64,000 nucleotides of DNA from Parasponia andersonii (Eukaryota > Streptophyta > Magnoliopsida > Rosales > Cannabaceae). Below the pieces are notes generated by a model. That model did not search any database, was not told where the DNA came from, and worked only from the letters and a program-made list of their open reading frames with translations. The stretch is from positions 409,322 to 473,321 of the forward strand of contig JXTB01000239.1 in NCBI GenBank assembly GCA_002914805.1. Direction: 5' to 3'. Below, piece by piece: positions 45,235-56,645 of the stretch (within the stretch, counting starts at the first letter, position 1; each line of letters begins with the position of its first letter). Made by a program: the position numbers and the translations under genes.

Positions 45235-45922
45235 CTAGACGATAGTAGAGCTTTTCTTCAAGTATTGGAAGAAAGGCTTGCACCGGTCGGACATCTTGGA
45301 AACGAATTGGCTGAGAGCAGCTATCTTTCCGGCCAGACGTTGGACCTCCCGAATGGTTGAGGGTCTCTGCACATTTGCGATCGAGGTTAGCTGGGTCGGG
45401 TTTGCCTCAATACCCCTCTTGCTCACGATATGTCCCAGGAATTGACCGGAGGATACCCTAAATGCACATTTCTTGGGATTCAGACGCATCTGATAGCCTC
45501 AGAATTTGAAAACATTCGTTTAGATGTCTCAGATGGTCTGAATCTTCTCTGCTCTTCACGACCATATCGTCAATATAGAACAGCCCGGCAAACATTTTAT
45601 TCATAAACCTTTGGTAGGTTGCCCCTGCATTCTTCAAGCTAAACGGCATACGTCTGTAGCAGTACAGACCCCGCTCCATGATAAAAGCCGTATGGATCTG
45701 GTCTTCTGCGTACAGGGGGATCTGGTTGTATCCAAAATAGGCATCCAAAAAGCTCATTCTGTTGAATCTCGCCGTCGCATCTACCATTTGGTCGATTCTT
45801 GGTAGGGGGAAGCTATCCTTCGGGCATGCCTTATTCAGGTTGGTGAAGTCTATGCAAATATTGTCGTCGCTGTTTTCTTCTTCACCACTACCAGGTTGGA
45901 GACCCAATGCAGGTACATGCAT
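45235..45922 (-). pseudogene. Gypsy element 3 reverse transcriptase
   Basis: RT palm motifs: ICIDFTNLNKACPKDSFPLP, MSFLDAYFGYNQIPL, YRRMPFSLKNAGATYQR and FYIDDMVVKS, followed by the MRLNPKKCAFRVSSGQFLGH connection. Unmistakable Ty3/Gypsy RT. Broken. Confidence 0.93.
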
Positions 45923-46005
45923 TCCCTGATCAGACCGTTCTCCAGCAGCTTCTCTACCTCCTTGTTGATCGCCCTGTTTTTCTCTGGTGCGAACCTTCGG
46001 GGCTT

Positions 46006-46650
46006 CTACCTGACTGACGGGAAATTAGGATCTATGTTCAGCCGGTGGCAGGTGTGTGTGGGGTCTATCCCGGGCATGTCGTCATAGGACCACGCGAAGA
46101 CGTCCTCGTTCTGCTTCAGGAATCCCAACATTTCGTTCTTTTGCTCCTCGGATAATAAGGCCCTGAGTAGAACTACCTTCGCCAGCTCTGCCTCTTTCAA
46201 AGGGACTGCTACCAGCTCCTCGATCGTGGATTCCGGATCGTCAGACTCTTCTTCGATTCGTTTCATGTACGCTGGCAGGCGGTCCTTTGATTGCTATTCG
46301 TCCCTAGTTGAGGCGCTTATATTCGCGTCGACTCCCCTCAGGGCGGTTGAAAAGTACTTCCTTACGGAGGCCTGGTCTCCTTTGATGTCTATCGTATAGG
46401 TTTCGTCCTTTGATAGACATCTTAAGACCTGGTGGAGGGTGGAATTGACCCTATGCATAGCGTGGATCCATCCCCTTTCCATGATGATGTTGAAGGAGGA
46501 CTGGAAGTCAATAATGACGAAATCTACATCCAAGCATCTCTCAGCAGCGCAGACATTCAGGGTCACAATGCCCAAAGGGCAGACCCTCGTGTTGTCAAAA
46601 GCGAACAGCGATTGATAGGTTGGCCTGAGTACGCTTCGATCCAGACCCAC
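46006..46650 (-). pseudogene. Gypsy element 3 protease region and link to RT
   Basis: Protease-like segment at about 46294-46650 (CLDVDFVIIDFQSSFNIIMERGW is the later conserved box), followed by the DVFAWSYDDMPGIDP segment that precedes RT in many plant Gypsy elements. Confidence 0.8.
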
Positions 46651-46659
46651 CGTCGACCA

Positions 46660-48462
46660 GGACCCTTCCGACCAATGCGGAGCCGATCTGCAATTTAATC
46701 ACTAATGGGTCGTCGTGAGGCTGGCGCACCGTAGTTAGATCTTGCTGGGTGAAAACGATGGGGGCGGCAGAGGTGCGGCTTTCTCCTGATATCAAATGGT
46801 TGACGGAATGGCCTATCCCCCTTAGGCGCTTCACCCTACCTTCAGCTCTTTTGAGGCATTTTTCCTTCTCCTCTTGATCATGGGTCAGCTCTGGCCTGTC
46901 CACGATATTCGGCACTATCCTCAAGGTCTGCTCTCCTGACCCAGAGGCTTGGGTCTGCTTCCCTTTCTTAGGCCTAGTGACGTCTTCCAGCGGCTGGCTT
47001 CCGCCAGTTTTCACGTACTGTTTTAACCTGCCGGCATGGATCGCCATCATGATCTGTGCGTAAAGGTTGCGGCAGTGGACGGTGTCGTGCCTGAAGTCTT
47101 TGTGGAACTGGCAATACCTATTCCTGTTCTTCATATGCTCAGGGATGCCAGATTTGGGCGGATCTTTGAAAATGTCCCTGCCCTTGTTTTGGAGGTAGAT
47201 CACGTCGATCGGCGTGTTGAGCTCATACTTCGGCAGAGGGTCACGGAACGTCTTCCTCCTCTTGCCACCTTCCTGACTATCTCGGATGGGGGCTTCCTGC
47301 TTCGGAGCCAGTGCTTGGCCCGGTGAGGGCCTCTTCACCCCTTGCAGGGCCGGGGTTTGTACCGGCGTCGTTGTTATTGCGGCGGAGGTCTTGGGTGCCT
47401 CCTAGTGACTTTCCAGCACCCTGAATACCCCTTCTGACTTCGCCTGGACATCCGTCATATCGTACGGAAGATTCAGAATGAGGTGGTCTAATAACATTGA
47501 TCCTGGCTGCAGGCCTCTGACGAATAAGCCTGCGGCTTGGACCGAGTCGGCGTTATAGACCAGTGACATTACCTCGAGGAAACGCGAGAGGTACTATCGC
47601 AGGGACTCATCTGTGGCCTGCTCTAACCGGTCTAGGTCTCGCATGATTTTTTGCTGTCTCCAGACACCTGCGTACTACTTTAGAAAAAGTTTGCAGAAAT
47701 CTTCGAACTCATTTATGGACTTTTCTGGGAGCTGTCTGAACCATAGCAGGGCTGGTCCCGCCAGGGTCGTAGAGAAGACTTTATAGGTTACGACCTCATC
47801 CCTGGTTTCTAGGGCCATCTTTTGTTGAAAGTGGTTTATGGGGTCGAGGGGGTCAGTTTTTCCCTCGAACGGTCTGAAGGTCGGGGTCGTGAAGTCCCTC
47901 GGCCTGGGCTCCATCTGGATCCAGTCGGCGAACGCTGTCTGGTTGATCCCTCGCACAGTTTACTCTGCCAAATCATCAGAAGTCTGGCTGTGATGGGTCC
48001 CAAATCTCTTACCCAACTCCGCCATCATCTCTTGCTTCCAGTCGGGAGGCGTACCTCCTGGGCTTCCTTGGCGTCTTCCGCCCATTACTCCCCTGGTTTG
48101 GGGAAGTCTTGACTGGCTTTGCTGTGCCCCCTGCATCCGCGATCCGGAGGGGGCGGGAGCTTCTCCTCACGGTTGACTCCCGAATTCTTGCTGGACCTCT
48201 TCATCAAAATCTTCTCTGCGCGCTGGGTCCTGTCTTCGCTCGCCAGCAACCCCTCGAGGCGGACGTTATCTCTGTGTACCTCTGCGACTTCGTCCCTTAA
48301 ACCCAGGACGGCATCGTGGGCCAGGTTTGCCTTCCGGTTCGCTTCCGCCAGGGCGGCAAGCATCTGATCCAGCTTCTGCTCCAAATCTGATTGTGCTTCT
48401 CGGGAGCTCCCTTCGGCGTCGGGACATGTGCTCCTGGTTGTCATCCTTGAGGGTGCCATCAA
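46660..48462 (-). pseudogene. Gypsy element 3 gag
   Basis: An N-terminal coiled coil at about 48250-48400 (LEQKLDQMLAALAEANRKA) is followed by a retrotransposon-gag core at 47675-47956 (PRDFTTPTFRPFEGKTDP, LAGPALLWFRQLP). A zinc-binding CQFHKDFRHDTVHC motif lies near 47080-47130, and the final Lys/Arg-rich part reaches protease. Broken. Confidence 0.82.
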
Positions 48463-48554
48463 ATGTTGTATGGCTTTTTATTCGGGGAGAGCGTGATCGT
48501 AAGTCTCCTACTCTTTTTCTCACACTCAACCATTTCCCATAGACGGCACCAAAC

Positions 48555-49414
48555 TGTTGGAACGGTTTCTCACCAGTTGTCCACGTGTCTCGGAATCGCT
48601 GATGCTGTATTCTCCAACTGTCCACGTGTCCTCGCTTTCCCAAAGTGCTTTGAACTCCAAGCAGGGTCGGAGAGGTGGGGGTGGCCACCTGCAAAGACTC
48701 TCTGATGCTTAAGTCAGTATTTAGTCTTTGATTTTGGGTAGCAAGGAATGAGTTCTATATGAGTATATGTTTGTTTCTTGCTCATAAGCTTTTTTATATA
48801 CTTCTTATTTGTAAGCGTACATGCCCCTCTTCAGGAACGCATGGCTCATATATATACATAGTCCTAAGATTGTGACCCATGCGGGTCTCAATCTCAGGAC
48901 TGAGTACCTTTCTCCTCAAAACTTTTCCCAGAGGTCACGAGCCGAGATTACCGTGATCTTCTCTGTGTCGTTATAGCCTGGTTTCTGCCGCCTCCTACAG
49001 TTTGAATCTATCAGGGGTGAGATTTGGATAAATTGTCGTTCTGTCAGGGGTGAGATTTGGACAAATCGCCGTTCTGTCAGAGCGGATTGCCTCTTGCGCC
49101 CACCTATCCCAGATCGCATTAAATGCTCTGTCTGGGTCTAGAGTTGTGAGCTGTTCTCCATTGTATTCTGGTGGAAGACCCTTGGGGCTTCCGACCCCCC
49201 AACTGTCGAGGTAAGGGTCGGATTGGGCCGGGCCTGTCCAGGGTCTGTGACGGGCTCGGCCCTAATCTCGGGCAGTCTAATAGCCGATGTGGTATCACGT
49301 GTGACCCGCGTAGCCTTTAGCTAATCACTCTCGATAGCTGTCGGATGGTGGGTCCCGTTTGTGACCTATTCTGCCACTTAATCGTACACGTGGTGTATAG
49401 TTTGGGAACGGTCC
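48555..49414 (-). repeat. LTR of Gypsy element 3 (5' in element sense)
   Basis: 860-bp partner of the left LTR. It has about 40 extra bases near 48585-48625, bounded by copies of GTCCACGTGTC, and the same internal 33-bp direct repeat. A primer-site-like GTTTGGTGCCGTC lies just inside it in the minus sense (about 48542-48554). Confidence 0.93.
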
Positions 49415-49415
49415 T

Positions 49416-49454
<39 letters not shown>

Positions 49455-49475
49455 CACGGGATGCTTCAAACGAAA

Positions 49476-49512
<37 letters not shown>
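49415..49512. repeat. two (TA)n microsatellites at the edge of Gypsy element 3
   Basis: TA runs at about 49414-49456 and 49482-49508, separated by a short unique piece. The expected LTR end is replaced by this tract. Confidence 0.9.
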
Positions 49513-50850
49513 TTAAATATATATGCACGTATAAAACATGGCTATTCTTTCTTTTTCCCCTTGAAACCAAAGTAATAATAAAGCTAGCCAAAAAGACAAG
49601 AATCTTGCTAAAAGAATATGCATGGTAATGGAGTACGGGAAGCATTTATGAATGTATTCTTACTTTGAGTCCACGACTTATGTACTTTTCTAAGGTAAAC
49701 ATTAGGTCAAACGAGGGAATCCAATGTTGAGTTACGTTTAAAAAAAAAAAAAAAAATTTAAGCATATATTATATATATTTTAACAAAAAGGATGAAGGAT
49801 CCAAATTTCAAATATTAATATTAGAAGAGTTGTGATATTAGCAACTAGCTAGATTAAGTCTGCAGCTACATCTTTTGTCAGCATTTATTTACACGTATTT
49901 TCTTCGCATAAAATTATTAGTGCACAGAAATAGGACCTAGTCAATATATTCAAATTCTTTATGTTAGAGAAGGAACTCATCAGTGATAAATTATCAGGAA
50001 AGAAAATATATATATATTGATAGATATATAACGGGCCATTTGCATATACGTATATATGTATGCCGCACATATGAATTATATGGATGCTTATAAGTCCATT
50101 AGATAAGAAATGGATTACTATTTAATTCAAATCATACAGTCGCCAAATTTCTAGGCTCTTGTTAAAAGTGAAGTGCGCCCTACTCATTATATCTATTTTC
50201 ATGAATCTTTGACCCAATTATTCTTTTGCATGTGTTTGAAAAAGCACAAAAATAATAATGGTCCCTTGCTATGTACTATATAAACTGTATATATTTAAGT
50301 ATGATTGGTCTACTATAAGGATAAATGCTTAAAAGCAACTGCAGCCTTGAGTTTTAAATCATGATGACCATCTTAAGACTATTAACTAGTCCCATCAATC
50401 ACATATATGTATATATATATATATAAGCACAAGTTGATCATCATGAAGTAGTACTTGATCTCATTACAAGATGGTAGCCATACATGATCATATAATTCTA
50501 GTACTGAAAAGATATATAAGGGAGGAATCAATTCCATTGAAGAAAACAATGCAGAGAGTACCCAAAAAAAATATATAAGAAAAAAAAAACAAAACCAAAC
50601 AAACCCTTAATACAAAGACGTACGACGGATAAATTTGAAAAAAAAAAAAAAAGCAACAAAAACTACATCATTTCAATAATTATGGGAAATAACCTAAATT
50701 AGATGCGGAGCATTTGTAGGAGCTTCATGCAAACTTCACATGGGTCTTGAACCTTGCATGTTGATTTGACCCCAAGAAACCTCAGCACCCCAGAGAAATA
50801 ATAATGAAGTGATCAAACGTTACTAACATTCTATGATATCATATCTCTCT
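49513..50850. other. AT-rich intergenic DNA
   Basis: No coding region or RNA gene recognised. Short TA runs occur at about 50404-50424. The right part lies downstream of the zinc-finger gene. Confidence 0.5.
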
Positions 50851-51012
50851 CTCGATCGCTTGGCTGAAGTGCCTGCAAAATAATTAATTAAGATATAATA
50901 CGTTCATAATGTATTATATATATATATATATATAGACACATATAGCTATATATTTTTTTGGAAAAAGAGAGAGTACGCATACCGAAAACTATATTAGATA
51001 TATAAGATATGA

Positions 51013-52001
51013 CTAGTATGAGTCCCGAGGGGCATTGCATCTAAAACATTCAATTCTGCTTGCAAAGTTGTGCTCGTTGCATCCAGACCTGTCCAAGTTA
51101 AATTAAAAATTAGATAATATACATAATACATTAACTCGTTACTCTCTAACAACTATAGAGAAATTGGCTTGCAGACATGCAATCATGTCTGTACGATTAA
51201 AGACTCGATATAGAGAACAAAGATTCTCGAAAGATATTTTACTTCAAAAAAGCAGTCAAAAAAAGAAGAACTTAATTATATAATTAGAATAAAAAGCAAA
51301 GTTCTCTTCTTTCTTTTTTTTTTTTTTAATAAAAAAGGGTCATACAAGTAAAGAGACTGGATATGATCTCAAAACAAATCAACTTGAAACTTTTGACACT
51401 ACAATTGAAAAAAATTAAATGTAGAATTGTGTCATTAGATAATTTGAGGCATAACCTAATAGTAAGTACTGTAAATTAAGAGTACAAACTCTAAACCTTA
51501 AATATATATATATATATATATAATTATAATAATTGTAATAATAATAATAATGCCCACGTTTAAAATACTCATGTTGACAAAATGTGTCTCTTACGTTATT
51601 TTTACGCTAATAATTTACCTGTTGCAAATCCAATCTCCGGATTTCCATCCTGGTCGGCCGCCCACGCCCCCGCCGCCGCGAGAGCGGGGCAAGTCGTAGT
51701 CAAAGCCGCCGCCGCCGCCGCCGCCGAGGTCGTCCTTGAAAGCCCCGCACTTGAAGCAGCTAGAGCGGCTGGCGAAGTTATGGGCCCCACAATTGCCGGC
51801 GGCGCAGTACCAGTCGCCAGGGCGGACATCGGAGCCAGTAGTAGCAGCACCAAAGCCGAAGGAAGATCCTCCCCTGCCTCCTCCGAACCCTCCTCCGAAG
51901 TCTCCTCCCGACTTGGGGTCCCCACATCGTTGGCACGACTCTCTCCTCTGGAAGTTCAGGTGCTGGCATGACCTGCAGTTCCAGTCTCCTGGTCGGCTCA
52001 T
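51013..52001 (-). CDS. RanBP2-type zinc-finger protein with three fingers, 2 coding exons
   Basis: Exons 51619-52001 and 51013-51088 join at a GT-AG intron to encode 152 residues. The start MSRPGDWNC was chosen because it opens directly on the first finger. Three ZnF_RBZ domains have the pattern W-x-C-x(2-4)-C-x3-N-x6-C-x2-C: residues 7-26, 64-85 and 124-143. The third is split by the intron between the Arg of WICNR and SGC. Linkers are Gly-rich, including a seven-Gly run from a GCC/GCG repeat near 51700-51725. Proteins of this plant group resemble the ZRANB2/TAF15 fingers, which bind single-stranded RNA at GGU; RNA binding is therefore likely. No RRM is present. GC content is much higher in the coding exon than around it. 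The leader and the 3' UTR appear to be spliced as well. Confidence 0.92.
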
Positions 52002-52562
52002 TTTCCTTACTACTTTCCTTTTTTTCTGCACTCGGAAATATACAATTTACTACTGTTTCATTAATTATATAACTCATTAAAATAAAAGAAAAAGTTGATA
52101 TATACGTATACATGTGCATACGCAATATATTTACGTAAGTCACTTTTTTTTTTTTTTAAACTCTTAAAATACTGAACAGTAGAAATAGAATATTACTATA
52201 AGTCGAAGTATAACTGACTGTTGTAAGTATAGTATAATGGTAACCACGTTTTCTAGAAGAAATAAATAGCTCCAATTACAAAAGTGAAGAAATGTGACGT
52301 AGTAAATTTAAGGATTCTAGTTAGTATATATAAGGGAGAGATTTTGAATTTGATTTAATATGGAGATAATAGTGAACTATATGTTATAAGAGAAGAGTGA
52401 AACTATACATGGAAGAGCTAATTAGTAATTACCTCGAGATAGCTAGAGAATGTATGATATAATGACTTGGAAATATCAGAACAGAGGGGGTAGTACTAGC
52501 TAGTATTGAAAAATAACAAAGGGGGGGATATTGGTGATGAAGAAATGTGTGATAAGGGGGTG

Positions 52563-52570
52563 CTTATATA
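52563..52570 (-). promoter_or_regulatory. TATA box of the zinc-finger gene
   Basis: On the minus strand TATATAAG, in TTGTATATAAGCACC. A donor-like CTCGAG|GTAATTAC at about 52431 suggests a leader exon between the TATA box and 52431, spliced to just upstream of the start codon. Confidence 0.5.
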
Positions 52571-52599
52571 CAACCTCAGGCGATAGAGAAAGGGGAATA

Positions 52600-53487
52600 A
52601 ATGGAGGGCCGTGAACATACTTTTTCGTGTTCTTCAATTGGCATCCTTGATAAACGTAATCACAAAAAAAAAAAAAAAAAAACTAATTCCAAGCAACGAT
52701 TCCAAAGATAGGATATTTTGAATTTTGAATAAATACTACTTTAATTTGCCCTGCTTACTAGTTACAACAACTATTTATAATGTCGTTTTCATTTTATTGA
52801 ATTTTATTTCAGGAACAACATGCATATATACACATATATATATATATATATATATAGATATATTGTACAAGCCAGCTGTCAAGCCTGGAGCTCCATTAAT
52901 TTCTTCTTTACATGATTTTTTTTTTTTCTATTCAATGTACATATTTGTGTTATATATATATGATCAAATTTATAAAGATCTTTAGTTACAGTTCAACTAT
53001 TCATGGAACTAAGTCCCCTTTGGTGTTTTTTGAGGAAGTGGGTGGCAGAGTCCATAATCGAGAATGCAATCAGCAGCTGCCATATATAAATTTATTTACT
53101 TTATGTAAACAGTAGTATCAATTGTTATTATTGGAAACCGAAATATAAGACATCAGCTAATTAATTACATATAATAATATCAATATTGCAAGTTCTCACA
53201 AAACCCATCTGAGCCTGCCATCTTTAGAAAAGGTACTGCAGATCACAGGGTATCTCTAATAACCCAATACCCTTTCAAATCAGTGTGCTAAGAATTAAGA
53301 ATAGTTTTTCTCAAAGTGGATTGCTTAGGGTTTAAGTTTAAGCAGTACTTTTCTTCTTCTCTATTGAATTTTCTTTTCCTTTAAATATATGTAGAGAGTC
53401 ATTTCTGATTTTGCAGCCATATATATCCACTTATAGGTAAAGTTAGCTAGGGATTATTAAATTTAACTGTAACTACTAGGGAACATA

Positions 53488-53522
<35 letters not shown>

Positions 53523-53921
53523 TATTTGCTTGTTGGCCAGACATAAAGAATATGATCCTAACCCCTAGTCTATATCTCCAACATATACATCAATCCAAAG
53601 ACTAATTAGGGATCTGAAACATTTTTATTTTCAAACAAATATTTGTTTTGCTTAATTTGGTGGAAATAGTAATTGAACTAAGTTGACCAAAGCTGCTCAA
53701 GCTTGTAGTTTTTGTATTGAGAGCTATAGCCAACAATTCCAGACCCACAAAAAGAAAACTGGGATTCTGTAGCCTATTAGCACAACAAATCTACTCAACT
53801 CAATCAAGTGAAGCATGAACCTAGAAAGGCCCTTTGACCATGCCATTTGGGACCCTCTTGCACTAATGTGGCGCTCAACATTGGGGTGTAGTACCCCATA
53901 AGCTATATATATATATATATA
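52600..53921. other. AT-rich intergenic DNA
   Basis: Contains an A run (52663-52681), TA runs (52834-52856, 53497-53522) and W-box-like TTGACC near 53682. No gene supported. Confidence 0.5.
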
Positions 53922-54164
53922 GTTGCCAATCTAATAGGTATTTTTTTTCTTTATCTATGGGTGGAAATTTTTTTTTAGCCGTTGGATTACCATTAGATGG
54001 TGATCTAATGGCTATAATAAAGTACATGAAAAGACGTACATCATTAATACTCTTTCTCTCTCTTATTTTTTACAATAAAAAAATATGCATGCTAAATTTT
54101 CATTGGCCAAATTGATACATATACATAGGTAAAAAAAAAAAAGAGCTACTGGATTGGTGCCCTG
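53922..54164. mobile_element. MITE inserted in a (TA)n tract, copy B
   Basis: About 243 bp flanked on both sides by TATATATA. Left end GTTGCCAATCTAATAGGTAT plus a T run. The right end as complement is CAGGGCACCAATCCAGTAGC plus a T run and ACCTATG. Subterminal GCCGTTGGATTACCATTAGA corresponds to the motif in copy A at 35501-35757. Non-coding. Confidence 0.65.
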
Positions 54165-56640
54165 TATATATATACATATCAAAGAATTTTTATGGTAAGC
54201 CCACTTGGCAACACTGTATTGGACAATGTGGAATCCTTATCAGCATTTCACTAACACAATGCATATTCTTATTCTTATATATAAGCATAAAGCCTTGGTC
54301 CGGGCCATGACACTTTCTTTATCTTGGTTACATATCCAAACATGGGTCAGGTCTCTTTCAATTTTAACTTTGAGATTCAGCACATTTTGACAGTCAATTT
54401 ATGGGAAAAAATTGGTGTTGCTTTACAAATTTGAATATTCCTTTATTCGTACTTAAGTTCCAACTTTGCAGAGAGTCAAGTGAAATATTGGAAAAAAGAC
54501 CAATTAGGACTACTCAATATGAGTCATGACATGGCAATAATTTATCATATGATTTTTTTTCCTAAATGCTTGATATTATTAAGGATATATCTCGATAACT
54601 ATATTATATTATTACTCTATACTATATATATAGCCAAACTTAGTGTACGCTTAAATATATAAATGTCCAATATTCCTTATTACTCATTATTTAATCATAG
54701 ATCGAGAGAGTTCAAAAGAAGAGATAAGTAGTAGTAATGACTAATGGCAATGGAGCATAAAAAGAAAAGGAAATAAATCGAAAACAGAAAAAGAAGAGGG
54801 TGAAAATGGTGAGTTTCAATAAAGCTAAGTTGAAGCTGATGATGGAATATATAACAAGTAGTCTTCGAGGTACGTTTATGCATTTTGACCATCTTTTTTT
54901 TTTTTTTTTGGGTGGGTTCTTTCTCTTTTGCTGCGGCTGCTATTCCTAATATATATTTTTCTTTTTGTTTTTTTTTTAAATTATTATTAAGCTCTCTCTC
55001 TATAAATAACTTTAGCTTTCTTTCTCTCTCTCTGGCCTCCATTCTCTTGGAGAAGGGTAAAGGAAAGAAGAGGCAAACTGTAAAGAAGAGCTAAAGGAGA
55101 CGTGGGCTGATTCGATTCGCCTCGGGAATCGCTTCCATGCACGACGACTAGACTACTTCTACGACCAACTTCATTCATTTTCTCCTTTTTTGTTCCTCTG
55201 CGCCCAATCTGCTTTCACTGTTTTTCATTTATTATTATTATTATTATTATTTATTGTTTATTAATCAAAATGCTATATATATATATATATATATGCTTTC
55301 TCTCTTCTATTCTCTACTTTTCTTTTTCCTTTTTTTTTCCCCCCTTCTCCAGTCTCGTTTCTTGTACAAAGTACAATGCATGTATTCAACCAACCTACGC
55401 GTACACGTATTATTCTTAGCCCAACTTTTTAACAGTTCAAATTTTCTTAGAGATATTAGTAACAATCTAACATGTGATAGTAGAACAGTTTGAAATTATA
55501 ATAATTCAATACGTTCATAAGATATATGTAAATTATAATAATGCATGCGTTTCAACTTTTGATATGTATTAGTAATCTAACATAATAACATCATGACAAT
55601 ACGCAAGTAATGATAGTCCAAGACGCTTATGTCTCTGACAAAAAATTTTCTCCAATTTATTTGACTTTCCCACACATAACATATAGAAAATAAAAATTCC
55701 AATTCCAACATTACCATTTTTTTAAAATTTTCAACATAGTTGTGTTAAAAGTATATAAACTATAAGATGTCATGATCATCATTAACCCTTAACAACTGTA
55801 ATAGGTTAGAACTTGTGTTAATTCAAAGCCCAATTCTTACAAAGAAAACGGCTATGGAAAAGGATAAAGTATTAGGCTTATAAAATTATTTAAATGGTTA
55901 GGCTAAAAGCGTCAAAAAGATGTCATCTCCCTCTTTAAAAACAAGAATAAGTATAATCTTTAACCATATAGTTTCACTATGAAATAAGACGAGTATAAGT
56001 CATAGCACTTTATTTGGTACAAGTTTTTGGTGTCTGACATTACTTAGACAAACAAATATGTATCACTGCACCTAGAGATAGAGCCAGAATTTAATCCAGA
56101 CAAAAATCAATTATGCATTAATTATAAAACGGCTTAACTAAATATTGAGGGGTATAAGTTTTACAAATTTAGAGGGACAATGACTAGTTTTGTTTAAAAT
56201 TTACATATTATTTACAAGAAAAATAAAATTTAAAGGGGGGCAATTGCCCCTTTGTGCCCTTGATTGTGCCCATAGACATTCAGAATTAAGGCCGAGTTTC
56301 CCCATTTCGAAGTTAAAGCTTAAATATTCAGTTAGTATTTGACCGATCCATACACACAAAAGTAAACAATTCACCAGTAGGATATTTGGTCGCTCTAATA
56401 CATGAATGATTGACCTTTAATGCTATAAGTCATTTTATACCCTTTTCCCTGTTTTCATCTCGGCTTACACTTGCCCAAATTCCACAAGAGTCAAAATGAT
56501 ATATAAAAATAAACCCTGAGACTATACCAGATGCCATCTTCACAACATATTCCATACAAACAAGCATAACTAATTATGGCCAAAAGCCAGAAACATTCTA
56601 GCCTAAACATTACAACATGAAAAGGAACAACGGAACTCTG
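54165..56640. other. intergenic DNA, with a promoter-like CT-rich segment
   Basis: At 54990-55060 a CT microsatellite with TATAAATA (55001-55008) looks like a plant core promoter on the plus strand. It is followed by less AT-rich sequence to about 55230 but no good open frame. The remainder has an ATT run (55230-55250), a TA run (55275-55292) and nothing else. Confidence 0.45.
55001..55008 (+). promoter_or_regulatory. TATA box without an obvious gene
   Basis: TATAAATA between two CT-rich (Y-patch-like) stretches, the usual plant core promoter pattern. Only short frames follow, so a non-coding transcript or a dead promoter are both possible. Confidence 0.35.
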
Positions 56641-56645
56641 AAGTT

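Larger units (their letters stand above)
36991..49414 (-). mobile_element. large Ty3/Gypsy element (Tat-like) with plus-strand accessory region and tandem arrays
   Basis: 12.4-kb fossil. LTRs lie at 36991-37816 and 48555-49414. The minus-sense order is 5' LTR, gag, protease, RT, RNase H, integrase (ends near 43488), three tandem arrays (41821-42960), a plus-strand accessory region (38166-41159), polypurine tract, 3' LTR. It is GC-richer than its surroundings. LTRs differ by about 6% by eye, implying an age of a few million years. The outer end of the right LTR merges into a TA microsatellite, so the target duplication is not visible. Broken in several to about ten places. Confidence 0.94.

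Noticed and set aside
49415-50100. Tyr/Ile-rich frames in TA repeats
   Set aside because: Simple translations of (TA)n microsatellites.
51582-51971. Ala/Ser-rich plus-strand frame over the zinc-finger gene
   Set aside because: It is antisense to the three-finger coding exon, opened by its GC-rich Gly codons.
54695-55178. Lys/Glu-rich minus-strand frames and a possible microRNA precursor
   Set aside because: The frames come from CT/AG microsatellite DNA. I compared the region with the conserved plant microRNAs I remember and saw no match or long hairpin.
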